This document shows positions 15,701 through 24,110 of a DNA stretch of 35,918 bases, piece by piece. The notes under the pieces are model-generated. The model saw nothing but the letters and a program-made list of their open reading frames with translations. It did not search any database and was not told where the DNA came from. The stretch comes from an uncultured Methanomassiliicoccales archaeon (lineage in GTDB: Archaea; Thermoplasmatota; Thermoplasmata; Methanomassiliicoccales; Methanomethylophilaceae), in the NCBI GenBank assembly GCA_949298875.1, contig CASFYI010000077.1, positions 1 to 35,918 on the forward strand. The letters are read 5' to 3'. The translations under genes were made by a program, and so were the position numbers. Within the stretch, counting starts at the first letter, position 1. Every line of letters starts with the position of its first letter.

Positions 15701-16600
15701 TCACATGAGGTTCTTGAGGAACCTGGCAACGGAGCTCTTCGGCTGGTTGTATCCGGTCCCCTCGATGCCCACGCCGCCTTCGAAGCTTATGATCTCCATC
15801 ATCAGCCTCTGCTCGTACTTCCACTGGGTCTTGATGTGCCTGCTGGTCAGGTACGAGGTCAGCAGGAGCAGGATGCCTGAGTAGAGTCCGAGGGTCACGA
15901 GGAACAGCAGGATGTGGATCACCAGGTAGGACCTCCGGACGCTGCGGTCCATCGGCCCCATCGGGATACCAATCCCCTTCAGCTGTACGGACAGGGCCTC
16001 AGTGAACTCGCACTGGACCTTGTCATGCCTGACGGGGAACCTGATCGTGGTGCTCACGGTGAACACGAACTGGATCAGCAGCACTGCGTAACAGACCAGC
16101 AGCATCTGGAACGACCTGTCCGCGAGCATGCCGACGTCCAGGAACGCGGCGATGCCGATGGCCGCCATGATGGCCAGATCCACCAGGAGCATCGCGCCGG
16201 AGAACGCCTTCTTCGCGCTCCATCCGGCGGTGCGGACTCCCTTCCTGATCCTCTCCATGTCCGAGGTGTCCCCGCCCTTGGATCCGACATACCCTATGAG
16301 GGCGTCCATCCACTCGACGTCCCTGGCCTGATGGTCGCGGTCGGTGCGGGTGTACGAGTAGAGCAGGAACCCGGCTATGCAGCATTCGCCGACGAGGATG
16401 GTCGAGAACGCGATCTCGATGACATCCATCGAACCGAATATGTCCTGGTTCGTCTCGACGATGAAGAAGCTGAAGATGATGGCCAGGAGCATCGGGATGC
16501 ACAGGAGGAGGAACACTACGTAGACGCTCGTGCCGCTGTCGCGCTCGGTGCGTCTGACCACGTTGTCGGTGAACCTGTCGGCCCATTGGTTCCTCTCCAT
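15701..16600 (-). CDS. Unidentified multi-pass membrane protein
   Basis: I do not recognise this 299-residue protein. About six hydrophobic segments can be seen, around residues 26-46, 60-82, 135-155, 162-185, 226-245 and 240-255. The region after the last segment (SRHIKTQWKYEQRLMMEI) resembles motifs in small archaeal membrane proteins where a helix is followed by H-x-x-x-Q-W-x-Y-E. The N-terminus and the loop near residues 90-130 are cytosolic by charge. It is upstream of the STAS gene on the same strand (61 bases apart) and divergent from another membrane protein. It ends at TGA. Confidence 0.72.
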   Translation of the reverse strand: MERNQWADRFTDNVVRRTERDSGTSVYVVFLLLCIPMLLAIIFSFFIVETNQDIFGSMDVIEIAFSTILVGECCIAGFLLYSYTRTDRDHQARDVEWMDALIGYVGSKGGDTSDMERIRKGVRTAGWSAKKAFSGAMLLVDLAIMAAIGIAAFLDVGMLADRSFQMLLVCYAVLLIQFVFTVSTTIRFPVRHDKVQCEFTEALSVQLKGIGIPMGPMDRSVRRSYLVIHILLFLVTLGLYSGILLLLTSYLTSRHIKTQWKYEQRLMMEIISFEGGVGIEGTGYNQPKSSVARFLKNLM

Positions 16601-16611
16601 GGACCCTGGAA

Positions 16612-16636
16612 ATGATTAACCATAGAAAACCGATAC
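16612..16636. promoter_or_regulatory. Shared A/T-rich divergent promoter region
   Basis: This short A/T-rich stretch lies between the start codons of two divergent membrane-protein genes. If it is core promoter for both, the plus-strand gene must start at 16645 rather than at the ATG at 16612. Confidence 0.4.
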
Positions 16637-16644
16637 CATCGGAT

Positions 16645-17205
16645 ATGCCCAGATTCCGGGAGGATTCGAGCTGGTCACTGTCCAGGGTGGCGGGGGAGCT
16701 CTTCCACAGGGGAGCGCGTCCGTTCGTCCTCAAGGTGGCGCAGACTTTCCTCGTGATCATCGTCGCCATCTACCTGACCAAGCTGGCCGTCCTTGCCATG
16801 GGCATGAACGAGGGATACGGATACCAGTTCGTGTCGATCGCCACGTTCCTGGTGGACATGGCGATGATGCTCGTGACGATGGATTCTCTGCTCGCCGTGT
16901 CGTCCCGTAGGCCGAAGGCCTGGAAGAAGGCGGTCCGTGCCGCGATGCTCCTGGTGATCTTCAATCTGATCGCCTGGTACGGGAACGATCCGCTCTCGGC
17001 CTCGTCGCTGGTCGTCATGAATCCATTCCTGGTGACGCCCTTCGCGTTGGCTGTCATAGCCGTGATGTTCTGGGCGCCCATACGCAGGTTCTACATGCCC
17101 ATGATGGAGGAAGAGTTGTCCCTGTGGAGCTGGTTCAAGTACGCCTGGTTCTCGCCGCTGTACACCTCGTCGGAGTACAGGGTGATGTACGACGACAGGG
17201 AGCGA
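16645..17205 (+). CDS. Unidentified membrane protein, ends at CGA
   Basis: No family is recognised. The protein has about 186 residues and four likely membrane segments (FLVIIVAIYLTKLAVLAMG; FLVDMAMMLVTMDSLLAV; AMLLVIFNLIAWYG; FLVTPFALAVIAVMFWAP). The C-terminal cytosolic tail is SWFKYAWFSPLYTSSEYRVMYDDRE. It ends at CGA (17203-17205), directly abutting the CGA end of nop10 on the other strand; in the standard code it would run five codons further to TGA at 17221. The ATG at 16645 is preferred over 16612 because the A/T-rich shared promoter region (16612-16636) would otherwise be coding. Confidence 0.72.
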
Positions 17206-17376
17206 TCGCTCCCTCTTCCATGAATCGACGACCTGCTGGCGGCGGTACCTGCCGAGACGGTCGTCCGGAGAATACTTGGGTGGGATGGGGCAGGAGGTGG
17301 CCGCCCCGCATGCGGGGCAGACCGCCTCAAGAGAATAGCGCCCGCAGGATGCGCAGCGCCTCATGCGGGAGCTCAT
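17206..17376 (-). CDS. nop10: H/ACA RNP protein Nop10, ends at CGA
   Basis: Nop10 is a small zinc-binding partner of Cbf5 in archaeal H/ACA RNPs that guide pseudouridylation. MRRCASCGRYSLEAVCPACG provides four Cys for zinc, followed by PIPPKYSPDDRLGRYRR, the diagnostic linker. CGA at 17206-17208 gives 56 residues, the normal length. With the standard code the frame would stay open to 16675, all antisense to the membrane-protein gene. The ATG at 17374-17376 overlaps the aIF2-alpha TGA as ATGA; an internal ATG at 17364 is the alternative. The aIF2-alpha/Nop10 pairing is conserved in Archaea. Confidence 0.93.
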
Positions 17377-18155
17377 TTGCTCTCGCGCTTAAGGGCGGCG
17401 GTGCCGCCTTTGGAGGTCAGGTCGCCGATGGCGGCGTTAGAGACGTCCCTGAGGACCTCCTCGGCCTCCTTGTACTCGGGGGCCCTGACCAGGACCCTGT
17501 ACCTGGGGCATCCGACGCAGGTGATCTCCACGTCGGCTCCGTCGGCGGCCTCGATGCCCTTGAGCAGGGCGTCGCGGACGAGCTCCATGCCGTTGGGGGC
17601 GTAGGAGGTCATCTCGAGGATGCCGTCGATCTGGACGGACGGCGGGGCGACGTTCTCCCTGGCAACCTCCAGGAAGGTGTCGATCCACGCGCCCTCGTAG
17701 TCCTCCAGGAAGGCCTCGGTGTCCGCGACGGCGGACTCGAAGGCATCGTAGAGGGACTCGTAGTCCTCCAGCAGTTCGTTTCCGAACAGGTCGTAGGCCT
17801 TGTCGACGGAGATCTTCATCCTCTCGGCGACGATCTCCACCAGCTTCTCGGCCTTCTTCTCGTTCTTCCACTGCTGGATCTTCTCTCTCTTCTGATGGTC
17901 GTTGACCGCTTTCAGGGAAAGGTCGATGTGGCCCTTCGAGGAATCCACGCCCAGGACCTTGCAGACGACCTTCTGACCTTCCCTTACGTAGTCCCTGATG
18001 TACTTTACCCAGCCAGTGGCGACGTCCCGGACGTGGACGAATCCCTCCTTGTCGTCGTACTCGTCGAGTGAGACGAAGGCGCCGAAATTCTTGACGCTCT
18101 TGACGGTGCACACGACGAGCTCGCCGTTCTCCGGGAAGCCTCTGACCCTTGCCAT
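17373..18155 (-). CDS. eif2a: Translation initiation factor aIF2 alpha
   Basis: This is the alpha subunit of the aIF2 trimer that delivers initiator tRNA (260 residues). It opens with an S1 OB-fold (FPENGELVVCTVKSVKNFGAFVSLDEYDDKEGFVHVRDVATGWVKYIRDYVREGQKVVCKVLGVD), then a helical domain (RMKISVDKAYDLFGNEL) and an alpha-beta C-terminal domain (VQIDGILEMTSYAPNGMELVRDALLKGIEAA). The start ATG overlaps the S27e TGA. It ends at TGA. Confidence 0.96.
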   Translation of the reverse strand: MARVRGFPENGELVVCTVKSVKNFGAFVSLDEYDDKEGFVHVRDVATGWVKYIRDYVREGQKVVCKVLGVDSSKGHIDLSLKAVNDHQKREKIQQWKNEKKAEKLVEIVAERMKISVDKAYDLFGNELLEDYESLYDAFESAVADTEAFLEDYEGAWIDTFLEVARENVAPPSVQIDGILEMTSYAPNGMELVRDALLKGIEAADGADVEITCVGCPRYRVLVRAPEYKEAEEVLRDVSNAAIGDLTSKGGTAALKRESK

Positions 18156-18322
18156 CAGCCGACTACCTCGAGGATCTCGCCCTTGATGTCGCCGACGCCG
18201 CCCTTGGGGACGACGAGCGTGGAACCGCAGACGTGGCAGGTCACCTTGGTGGCGGCCTTTCTGAAAACGATCTGCTCAGCCTCGCAGTCGGGGCACTTGA
18301 CCTTGATGAAATCTCCAGTCAT
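18155..18322 (-). CDS. rps27e: 30S ribosomal protein S27e
   Basis: This zinc-ribbon ribosomal protein has 55 residues. [38 protein letters not shown] carries CPDC and CHVC as zinc ligands. The ATG at 18320-18322 has GGAGTGA upstream, overlapping the end of L44e. Its TGA overlaps the aIF2-alpha ATG. Confidence 0.96.
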   Translation of the reverse strand: MTGDFIKVKCPDCEAEQIVFRKAATKVTCHVCGSTLVVPKGGVGDIKGEILEVVG

Positions 18323-18327
18323 CTGGA

Positions 18328-18606
18328 TCACTCCGTGAGCTCGAACTTCTTCGCGCGGATGCAGGGGGAGATGTTGGCCTTCTTGCACTGGGTGCACCTG
18401 TACCTGAGGTTGATCCTCTTGGTAGGCTTCTCCCTTCCCTCGGGCTTGGGCCTGGGGAAACCACCGTATCCGGCGGTGACCTTTCTGAATCTCCTCTGAC
18501 CCCACTTGAGCTCGCTGGCTTTCTTCTTCTTGACCCTCTCCACTTCCTGCTCGGTGTGGGCCTGGCAGTAGGGACAGTATCTCTTGACAGTCCTGGGCAT
18601 CTTCAT
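18328..18606 (-). CDS. rpl44e: 50S ribosomal protein L44e
   Basis: This zinc-binding large-subunit protein has 92 residues. [23 protein letters not shown] and [12 protein letters not shown] hold the two Cys pairs. The middle [29 protein letters not shown] is the family core. The ATG at 18604-18606 has GGTGAT upstream. It is the first gene of the L44e-S27e-aIF2alpha-Nop10 operon, with the TATA box at 18653-18661. It ends at TGA. Confidence 0.96.
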   Translation of the reverse strand: MKMPRTVKRYCPYCQAHTEQEVERVKKKKASELKWGQRRFRKVTAGYGGFPRPKPEGREKPTKRINLRYRCTQCKKANISPCIRAKKFELTE

Positions 18607-18645
18607 TGTGAATCACCTAGAATGTGAACGGGGACGTGCTAATAG

Positions 18646-18704
18646 GGGGGTCCTATATAAGGCTAATTATCTGGCCGGCGGACCCCTCCTATACGCGCGT
18701 ATAG
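18646..18704. promoter_or_regulatory. L44e operon promoter with flanking inverted repeats
   Basis: The TATA box CTTATATAG (minus strand, 18653-18661) is flanked by a 7-bp inverted repeat: GGGGTCC (18647-18653) and GGACCCC (18680-18686). A 16-bp perfect palindrome CTATACGCGCGTATAG follows at 18689-18704. The positions suit binding of a regulator at the promoter. The regulator is not identifiable here. Confidence 0.5.
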
Positions 18705-18716
18705 TAGTGACATGAA

Positions 18717-19421
18717 TCAGGCTTCCCTCTCGGACGCCTTGGAGACGTTGCCCTCGGGGTCGCAGACGACGGTGTCGAAGGCGGTGTTGAGGAACAGGCC
18801 GTTCTCGACGACGCCGGGGATGACGTCGATCCTGGACTCGATGAAGTACGGGTTGTCTATGCCGTTGGGGAATCTGCAGTCGTAGATGTAGTTCCCGCCG
18901 TCGGTCACGAAGGGCTCTCCGTCCCTCATGCGGAGGACGGGCTCGCAGCCCTGCCTCTTGAGGGCGAAGCTGGTGTGCTCGTGCCCGAACCTGAGGACCT
19001 CCACCGGGAGCGGGGCCTTGGTCCCCAGCTTCTCGACGAGCTTGGAGTTGTCGGCCACGATGATCTCCCTGACGGTGGCTGCGGCGACGATCTTCTCCCT
19101 GAGGAGGGCGCCCCCGAGGCCCTTGATGAGGTTGAGCTTGGGGTCGATCTCGTCGGCGCCGTCGATGGTGACGTCGAGCTTCCCCACGGAGTCGAGGTCC
19201 ACGACCTCGATGCCGAACCCCTTCGCGATCTCCTCGCTCTGCACCGACGTGGCGGCGCAGGTGAGCCTGTATCCGTTCTCCGTGACGAGCTGGCCTATCC
19301 TGCGGATGGCGTAGTACGCGGTGGAGCCGGTCCCGAGACCGACGTTCATTCCGTCCTTGACGTACGCATCGACCGCGGCCTCGGCCGCAATCCTCTTCAT
19401 CTCCGCTGCTTCGAGAGGCAT
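18717..19421 (-). CDS. rpiA: Ribose-5-phosphate isomerase A
   Basis: RpiA interconverts ribose 5-phosphate and ribulose 5-phosphate (234 residues). The substrate loops are intact: GLGTGSTAYYAI (about residues 28-39), DVTIDGADEID (about 81-91, with catalytic Asp), and LIKGLGGALLREK (about 97-109, with the catalytic Glu and Lys region). DGGNYIYDC is the late motif. The ATG at 19419-19421 is chosen for family fit. Between the TATA-like CTAAAA (19457-19462) and the start sits a 21-base inverted repeat (19434-19454). It ends at TGA. Confidence 0.95.
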   Translation of the reverse strand: MPLEAAEMKRIAAEAAVDAYVKDGMNVGLGTGSTAYYAIRRIGQLVTENGYRLTCAATSVQSEEIAKGFGIEVVDLDSVGKLDVTIDGADEIDPKLNLIKGLGGALLREKIVAAATVREIIVADNSKLVEKLGTKAPLPVEVLRFGHEHTSFALKRQGCEPVLRMRDGEPFVTDGGNYIYDCRFPNGIDNPYFIESRIDVIPGVVENGLFLNTAFDTVVCDPEGNVSKASEREA

Positions 19422-19433
19422 GGCTGTCACAAC

Positions 19434-19454
19434 CCGGACCTCCGATGGGTCCGG
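19434..19454 (-). promoter_or_regulatory. Inverted repeat in the rpiA leader
   Basis: CCGGACC and GGTCCGG form a perfect 7-bp dyad with a 7-base centre, 12 bases before the rpiA ATG and just downstream of its TATA-like element. It could be an operator at the transcription start or a leader hairpin. Confidence 0.4.
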
Positions 19455-19505
19455 CGCTTTTAGCCTTTGGGTTCTGTTAAATCCAATGTGCCCATTCCCG
19501 CAGTC

Positions 19506-20180
19506 ATGAGGCTGGCTTCGCTGTACTCCGGTGGCAAGGATTCCACATTCTCCCTGTATCTGGCCGAGCAGATGGGGCACGAGGTCCCGTACCTGGTCAA
19601 CGTGGTGCCGGAGGCGAGCGACTCGTGGATCTTCCACACGCCGAACCTGTCCGTCGTCCCGATCATGGCGGAGGCCATGGGGAAGGAGCTGGTGACGTCC
19701 ACCAGTTCGGGCACCGAGGAGGGCGACATGGAGGGTCTGCGCCGCGCGCTGGAGGGTCTGGACGTCGACGGCGTGGTTTCCGGGGCCATCTGGTCCGACT
19801 ACCAGTGGGACCGCATGGGGATGGTCTGCGGGGATCTCGGCCTCAGGCTGGTCACGCCCCTGTGGCGCAAGGACCAGGACCTCGTGATGGAGAGGTTCCT
19901 CGATTCGGGCATACGCGCGGTCATCGTCGGGTGCTACGCGGAGGGGCTCGGCCCCGAGTGGCTGGGCAGGGAGCTGGACCGCGAGGCCGTGGAGGAGCTG
20001 AAGACCATCCGCGCCAGGACGGGCATAAGCATCGCCGGGGAGGGAGGGGAGTACGAGTCCATGACGCTGGACTCGCCGCTCCACAGGTCCCCGGTGGAGA
20101 TCGTCTCGACCGAGCGGGAATGGTCCCGCACCGGGGGGATGCTCAGGGTGACGTCCGCCCGTCTAGGGCGGCGGGCCTGA
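19506..20180 (+). CDS. dph6: Dph6-type diphthine-ammonia ligase (ATP-PPase)
   Basis: This is an adenine-nucleotide alpha-hydrolase (PP-loop) protein of 224 residues. [17 protein letters not shown] is the PP-loop; [30 protein letters not shown] and [14 protein letters not shown] are the conserved Dph6/MJ0570 segments. The enzyme amidates diphthine on elongation factor 2. The ATG at 19506 is leaderless by inference: a TATA-like TGTTAAATCC lies about 28 bases upstream. It ends at TGA, overlapping the end of convergent copA by 38 bases. Confidence 0.9.
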   Translation: MRLASLYSGGKDSTFSLYLAEQMGHEVPYLVNVVPEASDSWIFHTPNLSVVPIMAEAMGKELVTSTSSGTEEGDMEGLRRALEGLDVDGVVSGAIWSDYQWDRMGMVCGDLGLRLVTPLWRKDQDLVMERFLDSGIRAVIVGCYAEGLGPEWLGRELDREAVEELKTIRARTGISIAGEGGEYESMTLDSPLHRSPVEIVSTEREWSRTGGMLRVTSARLGRRA

Positions 20181-22368
20181 AGCCCCTGAGCCTCATGGCG
20201 TTCGTGACGACGGATATCGAGGACAGCGACATGGCCGCCGCCGATATCATCGGCATCTGATCGACGAGTCCGTCGTAGCCGAGGAGCACCGGGAGGCCGG
20301 CGGCTATCGGGATGCAAACCGCGTTGTAGCAGAACGCGAAGAACAGGTTCTGCTTGATGTTGCGAAGCGTGGCGCAGCCGATCTCCAGTGAGGCCGGCAC
20401 GCTGCGGAGGTCGTCGTTCATCATTATGACGTCCGCGGATTCCATGGCGATGTCCGTCCCGGAGCCTACGGCGATGCCAAGGTCCGACTGGGTGAGCGCC
20501 GGCGCGTCGTTGATCCCGTCGCCGGTCATGGCGACCCTGCGCTGGGCGACCTGGAGCTCCTTGACTATCTCCAGCTTGTCGCCCGGCTTCGTCTCCGCCC
20601 TAACATCGTCGATGCCCAGCTCGCTGGCGATGTGCTCGGCGGTGCTCCTGCGGTCCCCGGTGACCATCATCACGCGGATGCCGTCGGCCCTGAGCGCGGC
20701 CACGGCGGAGGGGCTCTCCTCCCTGACGGGGTCCATGATCGAGATGGTCCCGCGGTACTCCCCGTCGATCGCCGCGAGGATGCAGGTGCGCCCCTCGGAT
20801 GCGCCGGCGTCCGCGCCTTCGGGGATGTCTATGCCCTCATCGGAGAGGAAGGACGCGCTTCCGACGACGATCCTGGAACCGTCCACGGTGCATCTGACCC
20901 CGCCTCCGGTGACGCTCTCGAACTCGGCGTGATCCGGCACCGCGATGTCCTCGGATGCGGCATATGCCACCACGGCCTCGCCGAGCGGATGCTCCGAGTC
21001 CGTCTCCGCTGCGGCGACGATGGACACGAACCTCTCCGTATCCATGGATGTGATGACGTCCACGACTTCCGGGCGGCCGACGGTGCAGGTGCCCGTCTTG
21101 TCCAGGACGACGGTGTCGATCCTGGCGGCGGATTCCAGAGCGGCCGCCGTCTTGTAGAGGATACCATGCTTGGAACCCAGCCCTGTGCCTACGACTATGG
21201 CCAGCGGCGTGGCCAGGCCGAGGGCGCACGGGCACGAGATGACGAGGACGGACACGGCGATCGTGAGCGCGAACTCGGAGTCCCTGCCGGCCAGCAGCCA
21301 GCCGATGCACGCGAGGACGGCTATGACGATCACCGCCGGCACGAACACGGCCGCCACGCGGTCGGCGATGTTGGCCACGGGGGCCTTGGTCCCCTGGGCC
21401 ATCTCCATCATGCGGGCTATCTGGAACAGGACGGTGTCCTCGCCGACCTTCTCCACCTTCGCCCTCAGGCTTCCGGATCCGTTCACGGTCGCTCCGTAGA
21501 CGACGTCGCCGGGGCCCTTGGTCACGGGGATGCTCTCTCCCGTGAGCATGGATTCGTTGACGGACGACTGTCCCTCGATGACGGTGGCGTCGGTCGGCAC
21601 CCTCTCCCCGGGCCTGATCAGGATGATGTCGCCCATCGCGAGTTCGGACGACGGTATCCTGGACTCGGCCCCGTCGCGGATGACGGTGGCCTCGTCGGGG
21701 GCCATCTCCAGGAGCTTCCTCAGCGAGTCGTTGGTCCTGTACTTGGAGCGGGCCTCCAGATACTTCCCGATGCTGACCAGCGCCAGGATCATGCCCGCCG
21801 AGTCGAAGCTCAGCGAGTGCACCGCCGACGCATCCCCGCTCCAGACCTCGTAGGTGGACCAGAGCCCCATCAGCACGGACGCCGTGCATCCGAGCGATAC
21901 GAGCGAGTCCATCGTGGGGCTCTTGGAGAGGAGCGCCGGGTATCCCTTCCTGAAGAAGCGCCTGCCGGCGTAGAGGATCGGTATCAGAAGGACGATCTGC
22001 AGTGCGCACAGGGCCAGAGGCTCAAGCCCTATGTCCAGGCCGAACATGTGGCCCATGGCCACCACGCTCAGCGGGATGGCGAACGCTATCGCCAGGATCA
22101 GGTCGCGCCTGCGTACCGCCAAGTCCCTAAGTTCCGCCCTGTCGGCTTCGGCACGGTCGTCGCTGATGACCTGGTAGCCGGCCCCGACTATCGCCTGCGC
22201 GATCCTGTCCTCCGTGACGGCGGAGTCGTCGTAGACCACGGTGGCCGTGTTGTTGCCTATGTTGGCGTTGCACGACTGGACGCCGTCGAGCGCCTCCACC
22301 GCCGTATTGATGCGGTTGGCGCAGGCGGCGCATGTCATGCCGCCCACGCGGAATATGCGGGTCCTCAT
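20143..22368 (-). CDS. copA: Copper-transporting P1B-type ATPase
   Basis: This Cu(+) exporter has 741 residues. It has an N-terminal heavy-metal domain with MTCAAC, eight expected membrane helices, the TGES actuator motif (LTGESIPV), the intramembrane metal site [14 protein letters not shown], the phosphorylation site DKTGT, the nucleotide-domain SEHPLGEAV, and the hinge [16 protein letters not shown]. All catalytic residues are present. The ATG at 22366-22368 overlaps the copZ end: the sequence CGATGA contains the copZ CGA, the copA ATG and a TGA. No CGA occurs inside the 742 codons. It ends at TGA. Confidence 0.96.
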   Translation of the reverse strand: MRTRIFRVGGMTCAACANRINTAVEALDGVQSCNANIGNNTATVVYDDSAVTEDRIAQAIVGAGYQVISDDRAEADRAELRDLAVRRRDLILAIAFAIPLSVVAMGHMFGLDIGLEPLALCALQIVLLIPILYAGRRFFRKGYPALLSKSPTMDSLVSLGCTASVLMGLWSTYEVWSGDASAVHSLSFDSAGMILALVSIGKYLEARSKYRTNDSLRKLLEMAPDEATVIRDGAESRIPSSELAMGDIILIRPGERVPTDATVIEGQSSVNESMLTGESIPVTKGPGDVVYGATVNGSGSLRAKVEKVGEDTVLFQIARMMEMAQGTKAPVANIADRVAAVFVPAVIVIAVLACIGWLLAGRDSEFALTIAVSVLVISCPCALGLATPLAIVVGTGLGSKHGILYKTAAALESAARIDTVVLDKTGTCTVGRPEVVDVITSMDTERFVSIVAAAETDSEHPLGEAVVAYAASEDIAVPDHAEFESVTGGGVRCTVDGSRIVVGSASFLSDEGIDIPEGADAGASEGRTCILAAIDGEYRGTISIMDPVREESPSAVAALRADGIRVMMVTGDRRSTAEHIASELGIDDVRAETKPGDKLEIVKELQVAQRRVAMTGDGINDAPALTQSDLGIAVGSGTDIAMESADVIMMNDDLRSVPASLEIGCATLRNIKQNLFFAFCYNAVCIPIAAGLPVLLGYDGLVDQMPMISAAAMSLSSISVVTNAMRLRGFRPAALDGRTSP

Positions 22369-22586
22369 CGGAAGAGCCCATGCTTCACGGTTCCGCGGAA
22401 GCCCGCGTCGACGACCGCCTTGATCAGTGCCTCGTCGGCCACGCCGTCCTGCTGGACGACCGCCGTGCCCTTCTTGAGGTTGACATCGACGCTCTTGACG
22501 CCGGGTACCTTCTCGAGAGACTCCCTGACGCTCTTCACGCAGCCCTCGCACATCATTCCCTCGATCTTGATCGTTGTCTTGGCCAT
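22368..22586 (-). CDS. copZ: CopZ-type copper chaperone, ends at CGA then TGA
   Basis: This is a single heavy-metal-associated domain of 72 residues with the Cu-binding site MMCEGC near the N-terminus and a normal ferredoxin-like pattern ([15 protein letters not shown]). It delivers Cu(+) to CopA. The last codons are CTC TTC CGA TGA. I take CGA (22368-22370) as the stop, backed up at once by TGA; the CGA overlaps the copA ATG by one base. The ATG at 22584-22586 is 55-65 bases downstream of a TATA-like TTTAAGATATCC (22640-22651). Confidence 0.93.
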
Positions 22587-22807
22587 ATCATTCACTTCCG
22601 GGTCCGTCTCGGCGGACCGATGACCTTCCAGGCATTTAGGATATCTTAAACATTGCCATCGCAGACTGGTTTCGGGACCGGCCCTCGATCTTTGCAGGCC
22701 GGCCCCGACGGAGGCTGTCTCGTAGCATGTCGATGGCGGACACCCGGAGGCATCTGGCTCCATGATGGCTATTTGTTTATTTATTTCATGTACAGTATAA
22801 ACTGACA

Positions 22808-22826
22808 TATACTATCCAAAAGTATA
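22808..22826. promoter_or_regulatory. TATACT-N7-AGTATA dyad, HxlR operator candidate
   Basis: A perfect 6-bp dyad ending 2 bases before the HxlR start codon. HxlR-type regulators bind similar A/T-rich dyads near their own promoters, so autoregulation is likely. Confidence 0.45.
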
Positions 22827-22828
22827 GT

Positions 22829-23218
22829 ATGAGTATGGACGAGGAGGAGGGCATGGCCGAATGCCCGGTGAGGGTGACCGTGAAGCTCATCGGGGGCAAG
22901 TACAAGTCCGTGATACTCTGGAACCTGAGGCTGGGGACGAAGAGGTTCAGTGAGATCCAGGCCCTGGTGCCGGAGGCCACAGGGAAGATGATAACGAAGC
23001 AGCTCAGGGAGCTGGAGGCGGACGGTCTGATCAGCCGCCGCGTCTATCCGGTGGTCCCTCCGAAGACAGAATACTCGCTGACGGAGCTGGGGCTGTCGCT
23101 GATGCCCGTCATCGAGCACATGTGCTCATGGGGCATATCGTACATGGACGCACACGGTATGGCCGTGGCCGATTGTGCCAGGGAGCGTCTGACCTCAGGC
23201 GCTGCTCGCGAACTCCGA
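22829..23218 (+). CDS. HxlR-family regulator with N-terminal Cys, ends at CGA
   Basis: This winged-helix regulator (129 residues) has AECPVRVTVKLIGGKYKSVILWNL at the N-terminus, where the Cys matches the redox-sensing position of HypR/HxlR members. It is followed by KRFSEIQALVPEATGKMITKQLRELEADGLISR (recognition helix) and PPKTEYSLTELG (wing). An in-frame CGA at 23216-23218 overlaps the nitroreductase 3' end by 24 bases; TGA would come nine codons later. The start ATG at 22829 is directly behind the dyad 22808-22826. The divergent copZ-copA and convergent nitroreductase genes are possible targets. Confidence 0.88.
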
Positions 23219-23698
23219 CATCGGCTTCCTGTTGCCGTGGTTGGATGAGGTCTCGTCGGCGCGGTGGCCGACCGCAAGGATGGCCGAAGCCTCCTCGGTC
23301 TCCCCGAGTCCGAAGGCCTCCTTGACCACGGCGGGGTCGAAGTACCCTATCCACACGCTCCCGAGCCCGAGCTCCTGGGCGCGATACATCATCTGGGTCG
23401 TGACGATCGAGGCGTCGATGTCTCCGAAGTTCTTGCCGTCATGGGGCCTGACCCAGGCCTTGGAGGTGTCGGCGACGACGATGAGCGCAAGGGTCGCCCC
23501 GTAGGGTCCGGCGGCCTTCCCGATCCTCGCGATGGATTCCGGCGTGTCCGCCACGATGACCCTCACGGGCTGTAGGTTCTTGGCGGTGGGCGCAATCCTT
23601 CCGGCCTCGAGGATGGACTCGATGTCCTCCTCGGAGACGGGCTCGTCCGTGTAGCTCCTCGATGAGTAGCGCTCCTTGGTCAGGTCGGCGAAAGTCAT
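23195..23698 (-). CDS. Nitroreductase-family flavoprotein
   Basis: This FMN-dependent NAD(P)H oxidoreductase has 167 residues. ERYSSRSYTDEPVSEEDIESILEAGRIAPTAKNLQPVRVIV is the typical FMN-binding N-terminus. MMYRAQELGLGSVWIGYFDPAVVKEAFGL and ILAVGHRA complete the fold. Such enzymes reduce nitroaromatics, quinones or flavin-like compounds; the true substrate is open. The ATG at 23696-23698 has a TATA element at 23715-23728, so it is probably leaderless. It is flanked by two HxlR genes, which often control nitroreductases. It ends at TGA. Confidence 0.9.
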   Translation of the reverse strand: MTFADLTKERYSSRSYTDEPVSEEDIESILEAGRIAPTAKNLQPVRVIVADTPESIARIGKAAGPYGATLALIVVADTSKAWVRPHDGKNFGDIDASIVTTQMMYRAQELGLGSVWIGYFDPAVVKEAFGLGETEEASAILAVGHRADETSSNHGNRKPMSEFASSA

Positions 23699-23714
23699 GC
23701 GTCCCGCATCGCCA

Positions 23715-23728
23715 TAGATATACAATAT
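23715..23728 (-). promoter_or_regulatory. TATA box of the nitroreductase gene
   Basis: A/T-rich TATTGTATATCTAT on the minus strand, about 25 bases before the ATG. The divergent HxlR gene has its own GTTAATTCC near 23743. Confidence 0.5.
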
Positions 23729-23771
23729 AGGTGGGAGGAACCGTTAATTCCCCTTCCTACGATGGGGGCGC

Positions 23772-24110
23772 ATGGACCCGATACCCGAGGGGGAGACCCC
23801 GTTTGCCACGACGATAAGGCTCCTCGGCGGCAAGCACAAGATCCTCGTCCTATGGATGCTGTCCTCCCACGGGCGGATGCGCTTCAACGAGCTCAAGCGG
23901 TTCACAGGGGAGGGGTCGTCGCGCATGCTCTCGATCACCCTGAGGGAGCTGGAGTCCGACGGCCTGATCAGCCGCACCGTGGTGTGCGATTCGCCCCAGC
24001 GTGTCGAATACTCTCTGACGAGCGTCGGCATGTCCGTCCTCCCGGTCCTGGAGGAGCTGGACCTCTGGGGCGCCGCCTATCAGGACATGGTCCGCTCGCG
24101 CCTGGTGCGA
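23772..24110 (+). CDS. HxlR-family regulator lacking the N-terminal Cys, ends at CGA
   Basis: This second HxlR protein has 112 residues. TTIRLLGGKHKILVLWMLSSHGRMRFNELKRFTGEGSSRMLSITLRELESDGLISRTVV carries the helix-turn-helix and QRVEYSLTSVG the wing. The sensor Cys of HxlR1 is replaced by Pro-Phe, so it probably responds differently. The domain ends with WGAAYQDMVRSRLV and CGA at 24108-24110, the expected length. In the standard code the frame would stay open for about 660 more codons, to 26096, antisense to the phosphatase gene. It is divergent from the nitroreductase gene. Confidence 0.9.

Noticed and set aside
16612-16644. Upstream ATG for the plus-strand membrane protein
   Set aside because: It would place the shared A/T-rich promoter region inside the coding sequence.
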